DNA of 64,000 nucleotides from Diadophis punctatus similis. Taxonomy: Eukaryota > Chordata > Lepidosauria > Squamata > Dipsadidae. The position numbers and the translations under genes are program-made. Positions 1-10,160 of this stretch are shown here, piece by piece. The notes beneath the pieces were generated by a model. That model saw only the letters and a program-made list of their open reading frames with translations. It was not told the origin of the DNA and did not search any database. Each line of letters begins with the position of its first letter. Within the stretch, counting starts at the first letter, position 1. The DNA lies in the NCBI GenBank assembly GCA_023053685.1, contig JALIGW010000130.1, positions 467,174-531,173 on the forward strand, read 5' to 3'.

Positions 1-45
1 TTTTAAGAAAAGACTCAACAGCCATTTGTCTGGAATGGTATAGGG
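1..45 (+). repeat. CR1 LINE 3' region, left piece
   Basis: The first 45 bases match the CR1 3' region in sense orientation (the part reading like 'agaaaagactcaacagcc', a standard CR1 tail phrase in squamates). The element resumes at 461 after a hAT insertion. It continues beyond the left edge of the window. Confidence 0.55.
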
Positions 46-460
46 CAGTGATGGCTAACCTTTTTCTCGTCGTGTGCCGGCACCCATAATGCAATGTGTG
101 TGCGACACCCCCGTACACCCTGCCCCCCCCCGCACATGCATGAGAGACCCACACACACTCCCCACACCCCCTGTGCATGCGCGCGTGACCCCGCTCCCAT
201 GCTCCCCCTCCCGCTCCGGAGGGCCTCCGGAGCCCAGGGGAGGCCGTTTTCGCCCTCCCGGTGGCTCGAGGAAAGCTTCCGGAGCCTGGGGAGGGTGAAA
301 AACGGGCCTCCCGGAAGTCCGGAAACTAGCCGAAAATCAGCTGGCTGGCGGGAGGCGCGCATGCATGCGCGTTGGAGCTGAGCTGGGCGATGGCTCACGT
401 GCCTGGAGAAATGGCTCTGTGTGCCACTTCTGGCACGCATGCCATAGGTTTGCCAACATG
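46..460. mobile_element. hAT MITE (CAGTGATGGCTAACC family)
   Basis: It begins CAGTGATGGCTAACC and ends with a diverged inverse copy (TGCCATAGGTTTGCC near 440-455). GC-rich body with CpG and 'catgcgcg' motifs. It splits a CR1 tail. The flanks GTATAGGG and GTACAGGA are an imperfect 8-bp duplication. No transposase is present, so it is non-autonomous. Related copies are at 50964 and 52838, with a truncated one near 11859. Confidence 0.65.
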
Positions 461-612
461 GGTACAGGATTTCCCCCTTGAGCAGTGGGTTGGACTAGAA
501 GACCTCCCAGGTCCCTCCCAGCTCTCTTATTCGGTTATTCTGTCTCCTGCTTGAGCAGAGGGGTGGACTAGAAAACCTCCAAAGCCCCTTCCAGCTCTAT
601 TATTCTTTTAGT
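461..612 (+). repeat. CR1 LINE 3' tail, duplicated
   Basis: Two successive copies of the CR1 terminal phrase (GGACTAGAAGACCTCC and GGACTAGAAAACCTCC), each followed by a pyrimidine-rich 'cagctct..ttattct' tail. The second half is a tandem partial duplicate of the first. This is the continuation of the CR1 at 1-45. Confidence 0.6.
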
Positions 613-754
613 CCACAGTAGGAGTCTATTTGGAGGGTAGCATCTGGGGATAAATCAATGGATTCTGTGGTTTTAAGTTGAGCAAAAGCTGGATGGTTGG
701 GGTTGTTGTTTTTTATGGAAACCAAACTAAAAATCCAGAAACCAATAGAAAACA

Positions 755-951
755 TTGTAAATCGTGGCCACGGGACTGCAGAACACTCTGCAACCAGCCA
801 TCAAAATTTATCAAGGGTCCGAAATGCGTTCATGTGACCGCAGGGAGGGGTGCCACTGTTGGAATTTTAGAACTGGGTTGTAAGTACCTTCTGTGGGACG
901 GTCCGTTGTGGTTGTTAAGCGAGCAGTCGTTAAGTGAGGATCATCTGTAAG
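755..951. mobile_element. Diverged Tigger-like MITE fragment
   Basis: Ends with GTTAAGTGAGGATCATCTG followed by TA, a diverged form of the Tigger-like terminus found elsewhere in the window. Internal 'catgtgaccgcaggga' and 'ggttgtaagtacc' also fit this family. The left end is not preserved. From 957 to about 1400 I see only a short Tigger-like scrap near 1200-1263 and no gene. Confidence 0.4.
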
Positions 952-1405
952 GTACGAAAACATTCTTGCATTTTTATTTTTATTGTACTGTTTCAATTCT
1001 CTGTCAGTGATTTTGGACATTTTTGTAGAAGGCAAACGGAGGGGAAACAGGATTTCGGGTGCATTTGTGGCTATAAGGTGGTGTCCTTCCACTGGACGAG
1101 GGACAAGATTGGCAAGGCGAGTCGGTGAATCTCCTGGTTTTGATTCTGGGCAGGCAGTGAGGTGTAATGGTGAAGGAAAGGGGAAAGTTCAGTTCTCTTT
1201 CACCCACTTATCAACTGCATCGCTTAACCGTGGACATTTTGGGCTCAATTGTGGTCATAAATGGAGGAGTACTTTTGTTTGTACCTGTATTTCACTTTGT
1301 TTCCCAAGAAGAAGAAAAATGTAATCTTCTCGAGCCAATTTTGCTCAGGTTCTTACTGCAGTCTCATGGCTGGACAGTTTCTGGGAAATAGACCCTGCAA
1401 TCAAG

Positions 1406-1489
1406 ATCCTTTCTTCTTCTTCTTCTTCTTCTTCTTCTTCTTCTTCTTCTTCTTCTTCTTCTTCTTCTTCTTCTTCTTCTTCTTCTTCT

Positions 1490-1524
<35 letters not shown>

Positions 1525-1978
1525 TTCTTCTCCTTCTTCTTCTTCTTCTTCTTCTCCTTCTCTTCCTCCTCCTCCTCCTCCTTCTTCTACTACTACTTCT
1601 ACTTCTACTTCTACTTCTACTTCTTCTTCTCCTCCTCCTCCTCCTTCTACTTCTTCTTCTCCTTCTCCTCCTCCTTCTTCCTCTTCTCCTCCTCCTCCTT
1701 CTTCTTCGCCTTCTTCTCCTCTTTCTTCTTCTCCTTCTCCTCCTTCTTCTCCTTCTTCTCCCCTTCTTCTTCCTCTTCTCCTCCTCCTCCTTCTTCTTCT
1801 CCTTCTCCTCCTTCTTCTCCTCCTCCTCCTTCTTCTCCTTCTCCTCCTCCTCCTTCTCCTCCTTCTTCTTCTTCTCCTCCTCCCCCTCCTCCTCCTCCTC
1901 CTCTTCTTCTCCTTCTTCTCCTTCCTCCTTTTCTTTTCTTCTTTCTCCACCTCCTCCTCCTCCTCCTCCCCCTTTTAG
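1406..1978. repeat. Long polypyrimidine (TTC/TCC) microsatellite
   Basis: About 570 bases with almost no purines on the plus strand: pure (TTC)n, then a mosaic of TTC, TCC and TAC triplets, ending CTCCTCCTCC near 1970. The open frames across it (poly-Phe/Ser/Pro on plus, poly-Glu/Arg on minus) are compositional artefacts. A homopurine-homopyrimidine mirror tract of this length can form intramolecular triplex DNA and is prone to assembly length error. Confidence 0.95.
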
Positions 1979-2204
1979 AAAATGAAAGCAGGGCCACAGT
2001 CTATTTCTTCAATTGTAATGAACGGCTGTTGTGATGGAAAAACAAAAGTGTATCTCCGGGAAGAAAATGAATGTGTCAGATAGAATCAAAATCTCCTGGG
2101 CTTTGAACAATGCGTCTCTTTAGCAATAAGGGTTTCCCATCTTCCTAAGTGTTGCCCGATTCCCCCAACATCAAAGTCTTTATGAATATCTCATGGGATG
2201 CTCC

Positions 2205-2960
2205 GTTTATTTTTTTATTTTTTTATTTTTTTTATTTTTTTATTTTTTATTTTTTTTATTTTTTTTATTTGTCAAGTACATATTTGATAATATACATAAA
2301 TATAACATTATTTGAATACATAAGTTGGGTACAAATAAAAGGGAACATTTGGACAGGGAAGGAAGGCACGCTGGTGCGCTTATGCACACCCCTTAAAGAC
2401 CTCTTAGGAATGGGGTGAGGTCCACAGTAGACCGTCTAAGGTTGAAGTTTTGAGGATTTTGGGATCAAACCACAGAGTCAGGTAGTGAGTTCCAGGCATT
2501 GATCACTCTGTTGCTGAAGTCGTATTTTCTGCAATCAAGTTTGGAGTGGCTCACTTTGAGTTTGTATCTGTTGTGTGCTTGTGTATTGTTGTGGTTGAAG
2601 CTGAAGTATTCATTGACAGGTAGGACATTGTAGCAGATAATTTTGTGAACTACTCTTAGGTCATGCCGAAGGCAACGTAGTTCTAAGTTTTCTAAGCCCA
2701 GAATTTCAAGTCTGGTGGCATAAGGTATTCTGTTGTGAGCAGAGGAGTGGAGGACTCTTCTCGTAAAATATCTCTGGACACAGTCGATTGTATTAATGTC
2801 CGATATGCAGTGCGGGTTCCAGACAGATGAGCTGTATTCAAGAATTGGTCTAGCAAATGTTTTGTATGCTCTGGTTAATAGTGTAATATTACTGGAGAAG
2901 AAGCTACGTAAGATTACGTTTACAACTCTTAATGCCTTTTTGGCAATGTTGTTACAGTGG
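2205..2960 (-). pseudogene. CR1/L3-like LINE, 3' end of the ORF and 3' UTR
   Basis: On the minus strand, 2959 to about 2464 reads as the C-terminal part of a CR1-group reverse transcriptase (motifs CNNIAKKALRVVN, RPILEYSSSVWNPH, NRVINAWNSLPDSVV, then stop). It is followed by a 3' UTR with 'cctcttaggaatgggg' and an A/T-rich (TTTTATTTT)n tail at 2205-2275. The upstream part of the same protein lies at 7471-7858, so one CR1-like copy was split by the L2 insertion. The frame 'AKAT' at 7471 joins naturally to 'CNNIAKK' here. Inactive. Confidence 0.75.
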
Positions 2961-3151
2961 GCTTTATTTATTTATTTATTTATTTATTTGGTAGCTTTTC
3001 TATGCCGCCCTACTCCCGCAGGACTCAGGGCGGCGTACAACATTTTATACAAAAACTCCAAACAAAATTATTAAAAGAACTTAAAAACAATTAAAAATAT
3101 AAATATACACACATCATACATACATGGGGGAGACATCAGGAATAAATCGTC

Positions 3152-6100
3152 TCAATTCACCCCTGCCTGCAGGAAGAGCCATGTCTTAATGGCTTTTCGG
3201 AAGGCCAGCAAGGTGGGGATGGTTCGGATCTCTGGGGGAAGTTGGTTCCAGAGAGCAGGGGCCCCCACAGAGAAGGCCCTCCCCCTAGGCCCCGCCAGTC
3301 GGCACTGTTTGGCTGACAGGACCTGGAGGAGACCCACTCTGTGGGACCTAACCGGTCGAAGGGAGGAATGCGGCAGAATGCGGTCCCGGAGATAACCTGG
3401 TCCTAAGCCATGTAGGGCTTTAAAAATGATGATCAGCACCTTGAATTGTATCCGGAGACCAATGGGCAGCCAATGCAGCTAGCGGAGTATGGGTGTTACG
3501 TGGGTGTATCTTGAAACACCCACCACAGCACGCGCAGCTGCATTTTGCACCAGTTGAAGTCTCCGAATACTCTTCAGGGGCAGCCCCATGTAGAGCGCAT
3601 TGCAGTAGTCCAATCTAGAGGTGACAAGGGCGTGAGTGACCGTGAGTAGAGCCTCCTTCTCCAAGTATGGTCGCAATTGGTGCACCAGGCGAACCTGTGC
3701 AAAAGCCCCCCTAGCCACAGCTGTAAGGTGTTGATCTAATTTTAGCTGTGGATCTAGGAGGACTCCCAAATTGCGAACCCGTTCTGAGGGAGTTAATTTT
3801 TCTCCCTCAAGAACCAAGGAGGGACAGTTGTCATGGTCCTTAGGAGGCAATATCCAGAGCCACTCAGTCTTGTCGGGGTTGAGTCTAAGTCTGTTCCTCC
3901 CCATCCAGATCCTAACGTCGTCCAGGCACTGGCACATCACATCAACCGCCTCCCTGAATTTAGACGGGGTGGTAATGTACAGCTGGGTGTCGTCAGCGTA
4001 CTGTTGGAAACTCACCCCATGTCTACGGATGATCTCCCCCAGCGGTTTCATGTAAATGTTGAACAGGATGGGTGAGAGGACCGAACCCTGAGGCACCCCA
4101 TAGGTCAGGGGCCTAGGAGACGACCTCTGCCCACCTGCTAACACCGACTGCATCCTATCAGCGAGATAAGAGGAGAACCACCGCAAAACGGTGCCTCCCA
4201 CTCCCAACTCGCCGAGACGATGCAGAAGGATACCATGGTCGATGGTATCGAAAGCCGCTGAGAGGTCAAGTAGCACCAGGATGGAGGAGTTACCCCCATC
4301 CCGGGCTCGCCAGAGATCATCCATCAGGGCGACCAAGGCGGTTTCTGTGCTGTAACCGCGCCTGAAACCCGACTGATAGGAATCTAGATGATCAGTTTCC
4401 TCCAATAACCAAAGGAGCTGAGAGGCCACCACCTTCTCCACAACTTTACCTATAAAAGGCAAGTTGGAGACCGGACGAAAGTTCTTCAAATCCGCTGGAT
4501 CCAGCGAAGGCTTCTTGAGGAGGGGTCTCACCACCGCAACTTTTAACGGTTGCGGTACGGAGCCCTCCCTCAGAGAAGCGTTGACAACCGCCTGGATCCA
4601 GCCGCGTGCCACCTCTCTGCTGGCCGAGACCAACCAGGAGGGGCACGGGTCCAATAAACAGGTGGCAGAACTCATAGCCCCCACAGCCTTGTCCACGTCC
4701 TCAGGAGAAACAGGCTCAAACTCCTCCCATAATGTTAAACCAAGACTTGCCCCTGTCAACTCAATGGACTCTGCCCAGCTAGAGTCCAGGTTCGACCGAA
4801 TCTGAGCGACTTTATCCGTCAGAAACTGCGAGTATTCCTCAGCTCTACCTTGCAAGTGTTCCTCGCTCCCCCCTTTAGCAAGGAGGGAGCGAGTCACCCT
4901 AAACAAGGCGGCTGGACGAGAATCTGCGGACGCAATAAGAGCGGAAAAATGAGATCGTTTTGCCGCCCTTATCGCCACTAAATAAGACTTAATAAAAGTT
5001 CTTAATAGTGTTCGATCGGACTCGGTTTTACTGGCTCTCCAGCGTCGCTCCAGACGTCTCTTATGGCGTTTCATCTCCCGGAGCTCCTCGGTAAACCAGG
5101 GAGCTTTCCGGGATCCACTGCCACGGAGAGGTCGCAAAGGCGCAATTCGATCTAATGCCCCTGCTGCCGCGGTGTTCCAGGCAGCCACCAGGGCATCAGA
5201 CGAATTGTGTACCAGGGTTTCAGGTATTTCCCCAAGTTCCCTCTGGAATCCTTCCGGCTCCATTAGGCGCCTGGGGCGGAACCACCTAGTCGGTCCCGCC
5301 TCCCTGCGGAGGAGGAGTGGGGCTGTGAAATCCAACCTCAGTAGGAAAAGGTCTGACCATGACAACGGGGTGATGACTATATCCCCTACCTTCAGATCAT
5401 CTCTCCACTGTCCCGAAAGAAACACTAGGTCGAGCATGTGACCTCCCTCATGAGTTGGACCCTGGATTACTTGGGTCAGGTCCATGGTTGTCATGGAATC
5501 CATGAACTCCTGAGCTGCACCCGAGGTTTCGCCTGCCGAGGGTAGGTTAAAGTCCCCCAGCACCATAAGCCTGGGGAACTCCACCGCCAGGCCGGCTATC
5601 GCCTCCAGCAGCTCAGGCAGGGCCTTAGCAACGTAGCTGGGAGGCAGGTACGTTAGCAAAAGGCCCACCTGAACCCCTAAGTCCAACTTTAGAAGGAGTG
5701 CCTCACACCCGACAATCTCCGGGGCAGGGATCCTACGAGGATGCAGATTTCGGCGCGTTATAATAGCCACTCCTCCCCCCCTTCCCTGGGGTCGTGAATG
5801 ATGCTGCACTGAGAACCCGTCTGGGCAAATCTCAGAGAGGGCTACTCCCCCCTCTTGGCCCAGCCAGGTCTCAGTTATACACACCAGGTCCGCCCCCTCC
5901 TCAGTGATTAGATCACGTATCATGGGGGCTTTGTTGGTAATTGACCTGGCGTTCAGCAGCAGCATCCTGAGCCCAGGGCCCTGAAAACCCTGGTTGCCAG
6001 GTACTCGGGTTGAGCAAGATGGAACCACATCGGAGGGGCCGGAACAAGGGATCGCTTGTACATAGCGAGGTCTCATTCCCCGAGAGCGGCCCGCCCCTCT

Positions 6101-6325
6101 GCTCCCGCCATACCTGCCTCTCCCTATTATGACCGGGATACTCCGGCTCTCATCCCCTCCAGAGATCCCCCCTCCCCCCTCACTGGTCCCCCTCCCTCCC
6201 TGCAGGCCATACATACCATTCTCACTGGGTCGGTTAGCAGAGCCCAGCCCCCCTCCGCTTCTGTTTCCACACTCAGCAGAGGGGGTTCGGACCCCAGTCC
6301 CCGGCTCACTCATTTTATCACCCAT
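3152..6325 (-). pseudogene. L2 LINE endonuclease-reverse transcriptase ORF, one nonsense codon
   Basis: A frame of about 1057 codons from ATG at 6325 to a stop near 3152, broken by a single in-frame TAG at 3479-3481 after residue 948. The coding pattern continues in the same frame past the stop (SLHWLPIGLR-type block with S replaced, then FKALHGLGPGYLR and APALWNQLPPEIR). N-terminal about 115 residues are Gly/Ser-rich and uncharacterised. APE-type endonuclease at about 118-330: LNARS (N125), TETW (E152), GDFN (D258, N260). The usual SDH triad near 324-326 reads SDL, so the catalytic His is replaced by Leu. Reverse transcriptase at about 590-850: LLDLSAAFD (D687), GVPQGSVLSP, QYADDTQLY (D778, D779). 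Family role: nick target DNA and copy its own RNA. With the His loss and the nonsense codon this copy is probably dead though recent. The ATG choice is uncertain. Confidence 0.85.
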
Positions 6326-7394
6326 ACTTCTATAATCTATACATTTATTTCCTCAATCGTACCCAAATCCATTCACACCAACACCCCAATCACACCACTC
6401 CCGGGGTAAGCTTAAAAGATAGTAACCAATAGTAAAAGAGCCAATAGGGGGTGCATACATGCAGCCTCCAGACCAGTCAAGATAAGATCTTAGACCTTGA
6501 CTCCTGCACCAGGGTCTGCGTTAGTCATTAAAAGCATCCAGATGTTTCTGTGATTTGTCCGCTGCTCTCTCCTACAATGCTGGTAATAATGAGGCTCAAA
6601 TCCCAAGGTAACACCTGGAAACACTCTTTTCAATCTCCTCCACAATTTCCACCATGGGGCCAAGTTCACCAAGTCTATCAAAAACTCAGGCCTTGATGGT
6701 CTATTCTTCTCAACCCTCACCACCTCGTTGGTCACCTTCGTGGTAAAATTAGGCCATCCGTCTGGTTGGAACTTCACCCAGAGGGGCGCACAGGACGCCG
6801 GGGTTGCGCCGGCCAGAAAAGGCCTCGCAGCTCCAACGGTGGCAGCGACGGTAATAGTTCTCAGATAAAGACGTCGCTGAAATCGGGGGGGAGAAATTGT
6901 CCAGGGGGGCGGCCAAATAAGACCTCGCTGAGGCTGCGGTGACAGTAGTAGAATCAAATAAAAGTCATCGCTATCGTGGAAGTTTGATAAATCCCATCCA
7001 GGTCGAAAGGGGGTCCCTTGTAAGCCCCACCGCTCCCGTTGCCAAAAGAGTCGCTGCCAAGAGGCCAGTCGCCGCGAGCGCAAACGCGGCAGGCAGCAGC
7101 TATAAACTTGGTGGTAAAGATAATAAAGAGCCCGGCCAAAGTTCTCTAGCGGCCAGCAGTCCTGGAGGTTCATCAGGGATCCCAGCTGTTCTGAACTCCA
7201 GAGAGATTGTAATTGGGATATCAATCGCCACAGCAATAACAAGCCGCGATGGTGGAAAAGCAAACACCAGCGGCAGGCTTGGTGAAATAAAGTCCCGCTC
7301 TTGGTCTTTAATGGCCAGAGAACCGCTGTTATATCCCGGCCAAAAGCAACGCCAATCCGCATGCAATACATACCTGGCGTTGACCAGCGTCCTT
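6326..7394 (-). other. L2 LINE 5' region, no recognised ORF1
   Basis: Upstream part of the L2 element on the minus strand. A 293-codon open frame (6490-7371) lies here on the minus strand and a 164-codon one (6939-7433) on plus. Neither shows a coiled coil, RRM or zinc knuckle that would mark an ORF1 protein, and I do not recognise either. I read the stretch as 5' UTR with chance frames, or a heavily diverged ORF1. Confidence 0.4.
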
Positions 7395-7505
7395 CTCTTT
7401 CTAGGCTTGCCTCACTTAATGAGGCAAGCCTAGAAAGAGGCTTGCCTCACCTAAAGTCATATCTAATGACTTAAGTGGCTTTGGCACTTAAGTCATTAGA
7501 TATGA
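7395..7505. repeat. Two adjacent perfect hairpins at the L2/CR1 junction
   Basis: Hairpin 1: arms 7395-7414 and 7420-7439, 20 bp perfect, 5-nt loop. Hairpin 2: arms 7457-7477 and 7485-7505, 21 bp perfect, 7-nt loop. The second overlaps the end of the interrupted CR1 coding sequence. The pair lies exactly where the 5' end of the L2 insertion should be, which suggests snap-back synthesis or template switching during insertion rather than a gene. Confidence 0.8.
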
Positions 7506-7858
7506 GTACTCCAAGGTCTTTGACAGAGTGAGGGTCGTCTGCAAGGTCGTGTCCATTCAGCTTGTATTTAGTGTTCTGATTCTTTTTGCCAATGTGTAGG
7601 ACAGAGCATTTGTTGGTTGAGATTTGGAGTTGCCAGTTGTTCGACCATTCTGACAGAAAGTCGAGGTCTTTTTGAAGGGTAGCAGTGTTGTCGGTGGTGT
7701 TAAAAAGTTTTACATCGTCGGCGAAGAGAACGCAGTCGCTTATAATGTGATCGCAAAGGTCATTTATATAAAGTATAAAGAGGGTTGGTCCTAGTACGCT
7801 GCCTTGGGGGACACCACTGTTAACAGGTGCGGGATTTGATAGGGCGTTTCCCACTAGC
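7471..7858 (-). pseudogene. CR1/L3-like LINE reverse transcriptase fragment
   Basis: About 125 codons on the minus strand with RT motifs GVPQGSVLGPTLF, FADDVKLF (active-site ADD), WQLQISTNKCSVLHIGKKN and KDLGVLISNDL. This is the CR1-group order of RT blocks 4 to 7. The frame stops at 7471 at the junction with the L2 insertion, and the missing C-terminal part is at 2464-2959. Upstream it is cut off near 7858 by a hAT-like sequence. Confidence 0.8.
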
Positions 7859-7859
7859 A

Positions 7860-7940
7860 CAGTGATGGAGAACGTATGACTCACGTGCCAGTGCTGACAT
7901 GTCACCGGAAGGATACTTTGATGCCCACAATGGACGAAAA
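7860..7940. mobile_element. hAT MITE terminal fragment
   Basis: Begins CAGTGATGGAGAACGTATG with 'ctcacgtgcc', the left terminus of the CAGTGATGGCGAACC hAT family. No matching right terminus was found nearby, so it is treated as truncated. Confidence 0.45.
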
Positions 7941-7997
7941 TGGCTGCAAAAGTTGATGGCTAAACTGATTGCTTGATTAAAGAAAAGAATATAATTA

Positions 7998-8353
7998 CAG
8001 GCAGTCCTCAACTTAAAAGAGTTCATTTAGTAACCGTTGAAAGTTACAACGGCATTGGAAAAACAGCCGTTTTTCACACTTACGACCATTGCAGCATCCC
8101 ATGGTCACGTGATCAAAATGCAGATGTTTGGCAATTGGTTCTTATTTAGGACAGCCTCAGGGTCATGGGGTCACCATTTGCGACCTTCTGACAAGCAAAT
8201 CAATGGGAAGCCAGATTCACTTAATGACTGTGTTGCTCACTTAACAACTTTGGCAAGAAAAGTCGTAAAATGGGGCAAAGTTCACTTAGCCGATGTCTCA
8301 CTTAGCAACAGAAATTTTGGGCTCAATTGTGGGTGTACATTGAGGACTACCTG
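7998..8353. mobile_element. Tigger/pogo-like MITE
   Basis: Begins CAGGCAGTCCTCAACTTA and ends TGAGGACTACCTG, bounded by TA on both sides. About 25-bp terminal inverted repeats and no transposase. This is the commonest mobile element of the window. TIR style and the TA duplication fit the Tigger/pogo branch of Tc1/mariner. A complete copy of about 356 bp. Confidence 0.85.
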
Positions 8354-8671
8354 TAATGGAAAAATAATGAAACTTTGATTTGGGGTTTCGCTGATTATAT
8401 AGGTAGTTGTTCATATATACTAGAAATGGCTAGTATATATTATTATGTAAAAGTTAAAAGTTGAGGTTGTATGTTATTACTTTATTCTACGGCACCAAAA
8501 AGAGTCGAAAGTTGCTGGTTTTCTTTTTCTCCTCCTTTTTCTCCTACACTTTTTTCCTCTTCCCTGTTCCTCCTTATTTTCCCACTGTTTTCATTTTTGT
8601 TTGTATCTCTGTATTTTATATATTTGATTTTTTTAAAAAACCCTCCCTTTTTACAACCCTATAATCTCTTA

Positions 8672-8863
8672 ATTCGGGGTAGAGTCAGGGCGGCTGAATG
8701 AAGCTGAGCGTTTACTGGTCGGATGCCCTTCCTGACATCACGTGGGGTTTGCAGCAGATATTTTTATTTTGTGCCCAGAGAGAAAAATATCTGCCGCTAC
8801 CTAGGATTGAACTCTCAACTTTCTAAGTGGGAGGCGAGTGTCTTTACCACTATGCCACCATAC
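8672..8863 (-). mobile_element. tRNA-derived SINE
   Basis: On the minus strand, 8863 to about 8795 reads as a tRNA-like head: GGTGGCATAGTGGTAAAGAC (A-box region) and AGAGTTCAATCCTAGG (B-box region). A tail reaches about 8672 with 'agggcatccgaccagtaaa' and 'ctgactctaccccgaatt'. It cannot be a functional tRNA gene because the pairing arms are not kept and the tail continues. A hAT is inserted directly at its 5' end. Confidence 0.65.
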
Positions 8864-9244
8864 CAGGGGTGGATTCTAACTTACCTCACTGCCAGTTTGC
8901 TTCCTCCCACACCACGTGGCCGCATCTTGTGCATGCGCAGTGCTGAAAAATAAAAAAAATCCCCCCCCAAAAAAGCCAAAAACAAGATGGCGACTGCATG
9001 CACAGTGCCAGAAACTTGGCTTCTGTGCATGCTCAGAAGAAAAAATATTTTTTTAAAAAAGAAAATTAATTTTTTAAAAAAATTCAAAAAAATTCAAAAA
9101 AAAATCAAAACTTTTTTCAAAAAAACGATGCAGTGCCCACGGACCGGCAACAACTGAACCGGTTCCGTGATGTCATCATGATGTCTCCAGTGGGTCACTA
9201 CCGGTTTGGGCGAACAAGTCCGAACCAGGAGGAACCCACCTCTG
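8864..9244. mobile_element. hAT MITE (CAGGGGTGGATTC family)
   Basis: Begins CAGGGGTGGATTC and ends GGAACCCACCTCTG, with a perfect 8-bp duplication CACCATAC at 8856-8863 and 9245-9252. The body contains A-rich runs and 'catgcgcag' motifs. Non-autonomous. Confidence 0.85.
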
Positions 9245-9271
9245 CACCATACCACTTACGTTTTATATTTT

Positions 9272-9316
9272 GATAATGTAATGTAATGTAATGTAATGTA
9301 ATGTAATGTAATGTAA
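9272..9316. repeat. (TAATG)n microsatellite
   Basis: About nine near-perfect copies of a 5-bp unit TAATG (ATGTA). Confidence 0.95.
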
Positions 9317-9317
9317 T

Positions 9318-9504
9318 TAGAGATGGTATTCTGCCGGTTCGGACCAGTTCGGGTGAACCGGTAGTGGCGACCACCCGGCGCTATGCCATCCTATTTCTGC
9401 ATGTTTTGAAGCAAGCCACGCGTGTGTGCAAAGCGCATGCGCGGAAGGTTGCACGCTCACATTTGGGAACCGGTAGGGAAGGTAAGTGAATACCACCTCT
9501 GAAT
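9318..9504. mobile_element. hAT MITE (AGAGGTGGTATTC family)
   Basis: Termini AGAGATGGTATTC and GAATACCACCTCT are inverted repeats. The body carries 'gaaccggtag' phrases and an exact GCGCATGCGC palindrome at 9433-9442. No clean target duplication was read. Confidence 0.6.
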
Positions 9505-9537
9505 GTAATGATTATATGTTTACGTATACGTTTACGT

Positions 9538-9735
9538 GGTGGGTTTCACTTACCTTTGCTACCAGTGTGGAAACGGGAGCGCACGGGCATGCACACGTGC
9601 GCAATGCTTCTGCGCATGTGCAGAACCTTCTGCGCATGTGCAGAGCATTTTTGATGATGTCCGGGTGGGTGGGCAGAGCCTCCCGCCACTGCTGCTTCCC
9701 TGATCTGGGGCGAACCGGTAGCAACCCACCACTGG
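9538..9735. mobile_element. hAT MITE (CAGTGGTGGGTT family), left end worn
   Basis: Left terminus GTGGTGGGTTTCAC and right terminus AGCAACCCACCACTG are inverted. Internal 'tctgcgcatgtgcag' occurs twice. Target duplication not clear. Related to the short copies at 38843 and 53921. Confidence 0.6.
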
Positions 9736-9757
9736 TATGTATGTGATTTGCTTACAG

Positions 9758-9845
9758 CAGTGTTTCTCACACTTGGCAACTTTAAGATGTGTGGACTTGA
9801 GTTCAAATCCACACATCGTAAAGTTGCCAAGGTCAAGAAACACTG
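9758..9845. mobile_element. Short palindromic hAT MITE
   Basis: CAGTGTTTCTCACACTTGG at the left and AAGAAACACTG at the right. Most of the 88 bp is one inverted repeat around 'gtggacttgagttcaaatccac'. It is the same family as the copy at 24454 and the probable source of the minisatellite at 58749. Confidence 0.7.
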
Positions 9846-9879
9846 GCTTTAGGGGATACTTGAACCACCAAGCTTGTTA

Positions 9880-10160
9880 TTTACTGTTTCATTGTTTGTC
9901 TGAGTTGGTAGTTCCTTGATTGGGATATTGCTTTCTGCTTTGTTTGTCTGGTGTTAATCCCTGCTTATCTGAATGTTGGCTGCTGGAGAGGCTGTGTTCT
10001 GCTCTTTTTCTTTCCTTTTTAGCTTTTTGATTGTCTCTTTAAAATGGCATGTAGATGTTGTTTATCTCTGTGTGTCTGTTGATGGCTGGTTTGTCTGAGT
10101 GCCAGGCTTCCAGGAATTGTCTAGCATATTTGCATTTGTTGTGGTTTAGGATACTCACAG
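9880..10160 (-). pseudogene. Retroelement C-terminal remnant, possibly Penelope-like
   Basis: On the minus strand a short frame reads KYARQFLEAWHSDKPAINRH followed by TEINNIYMPF and a stop. This resembles the C-terminal end of Penelope-like element proteins as I recall them from squamates. No GIY-YIG core is visible, so the class is tentative. From 10161 to about 10690 I see no gene and no repeat I can name. Confidence 0.35.

Larger units (their letters stand above)
2962..7394 (-). mobile_element. L2-type non-LTR retrotransposon (LINE), nearly full length
   Basis: Minus-strand LINE. 3' end: (TAAA)n tail at 2963-2990 and a conserved 'ccctgagtcctgcgggagtag' region near 3000-3040. Then the long endonuclease/reverse-transcriptase frame (3152-6325) and an upstream region of about 1.07 kb reaching a pair of hairpins at 7395-7505. 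It interrupts an older CR1-like LINE of the same orientation, whose two halves flank it. Clade is inferred from the RT motif LLDLSAAFDTIDH and the C-terminal LHWLPIGLRIQFK block, which are L2-like rather than CR1-like. Confidence 0.8.

Noticed and set aside
1261..2034. 257-codon poly-Phe/Ser/Pro frame and its antisense poly-Glu/Arg frames
   Set aside because: Pure consequence of the TTC/TCC microsatellite. No non-repetitive coding sequence of useful length.
6490..7371. 293-codon minus-strand frame as an ORF1 protein
   Set aside because: No recognisable domain, and overlapping open frames on the other strand. Kept only as the L2 5' region.
8795..8863. Functional tRNA gene on the minus strand
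   Set aside because: A- and B-box-like sequences are present, but cloverleaf pairing is not preserved and a SINE body follows.
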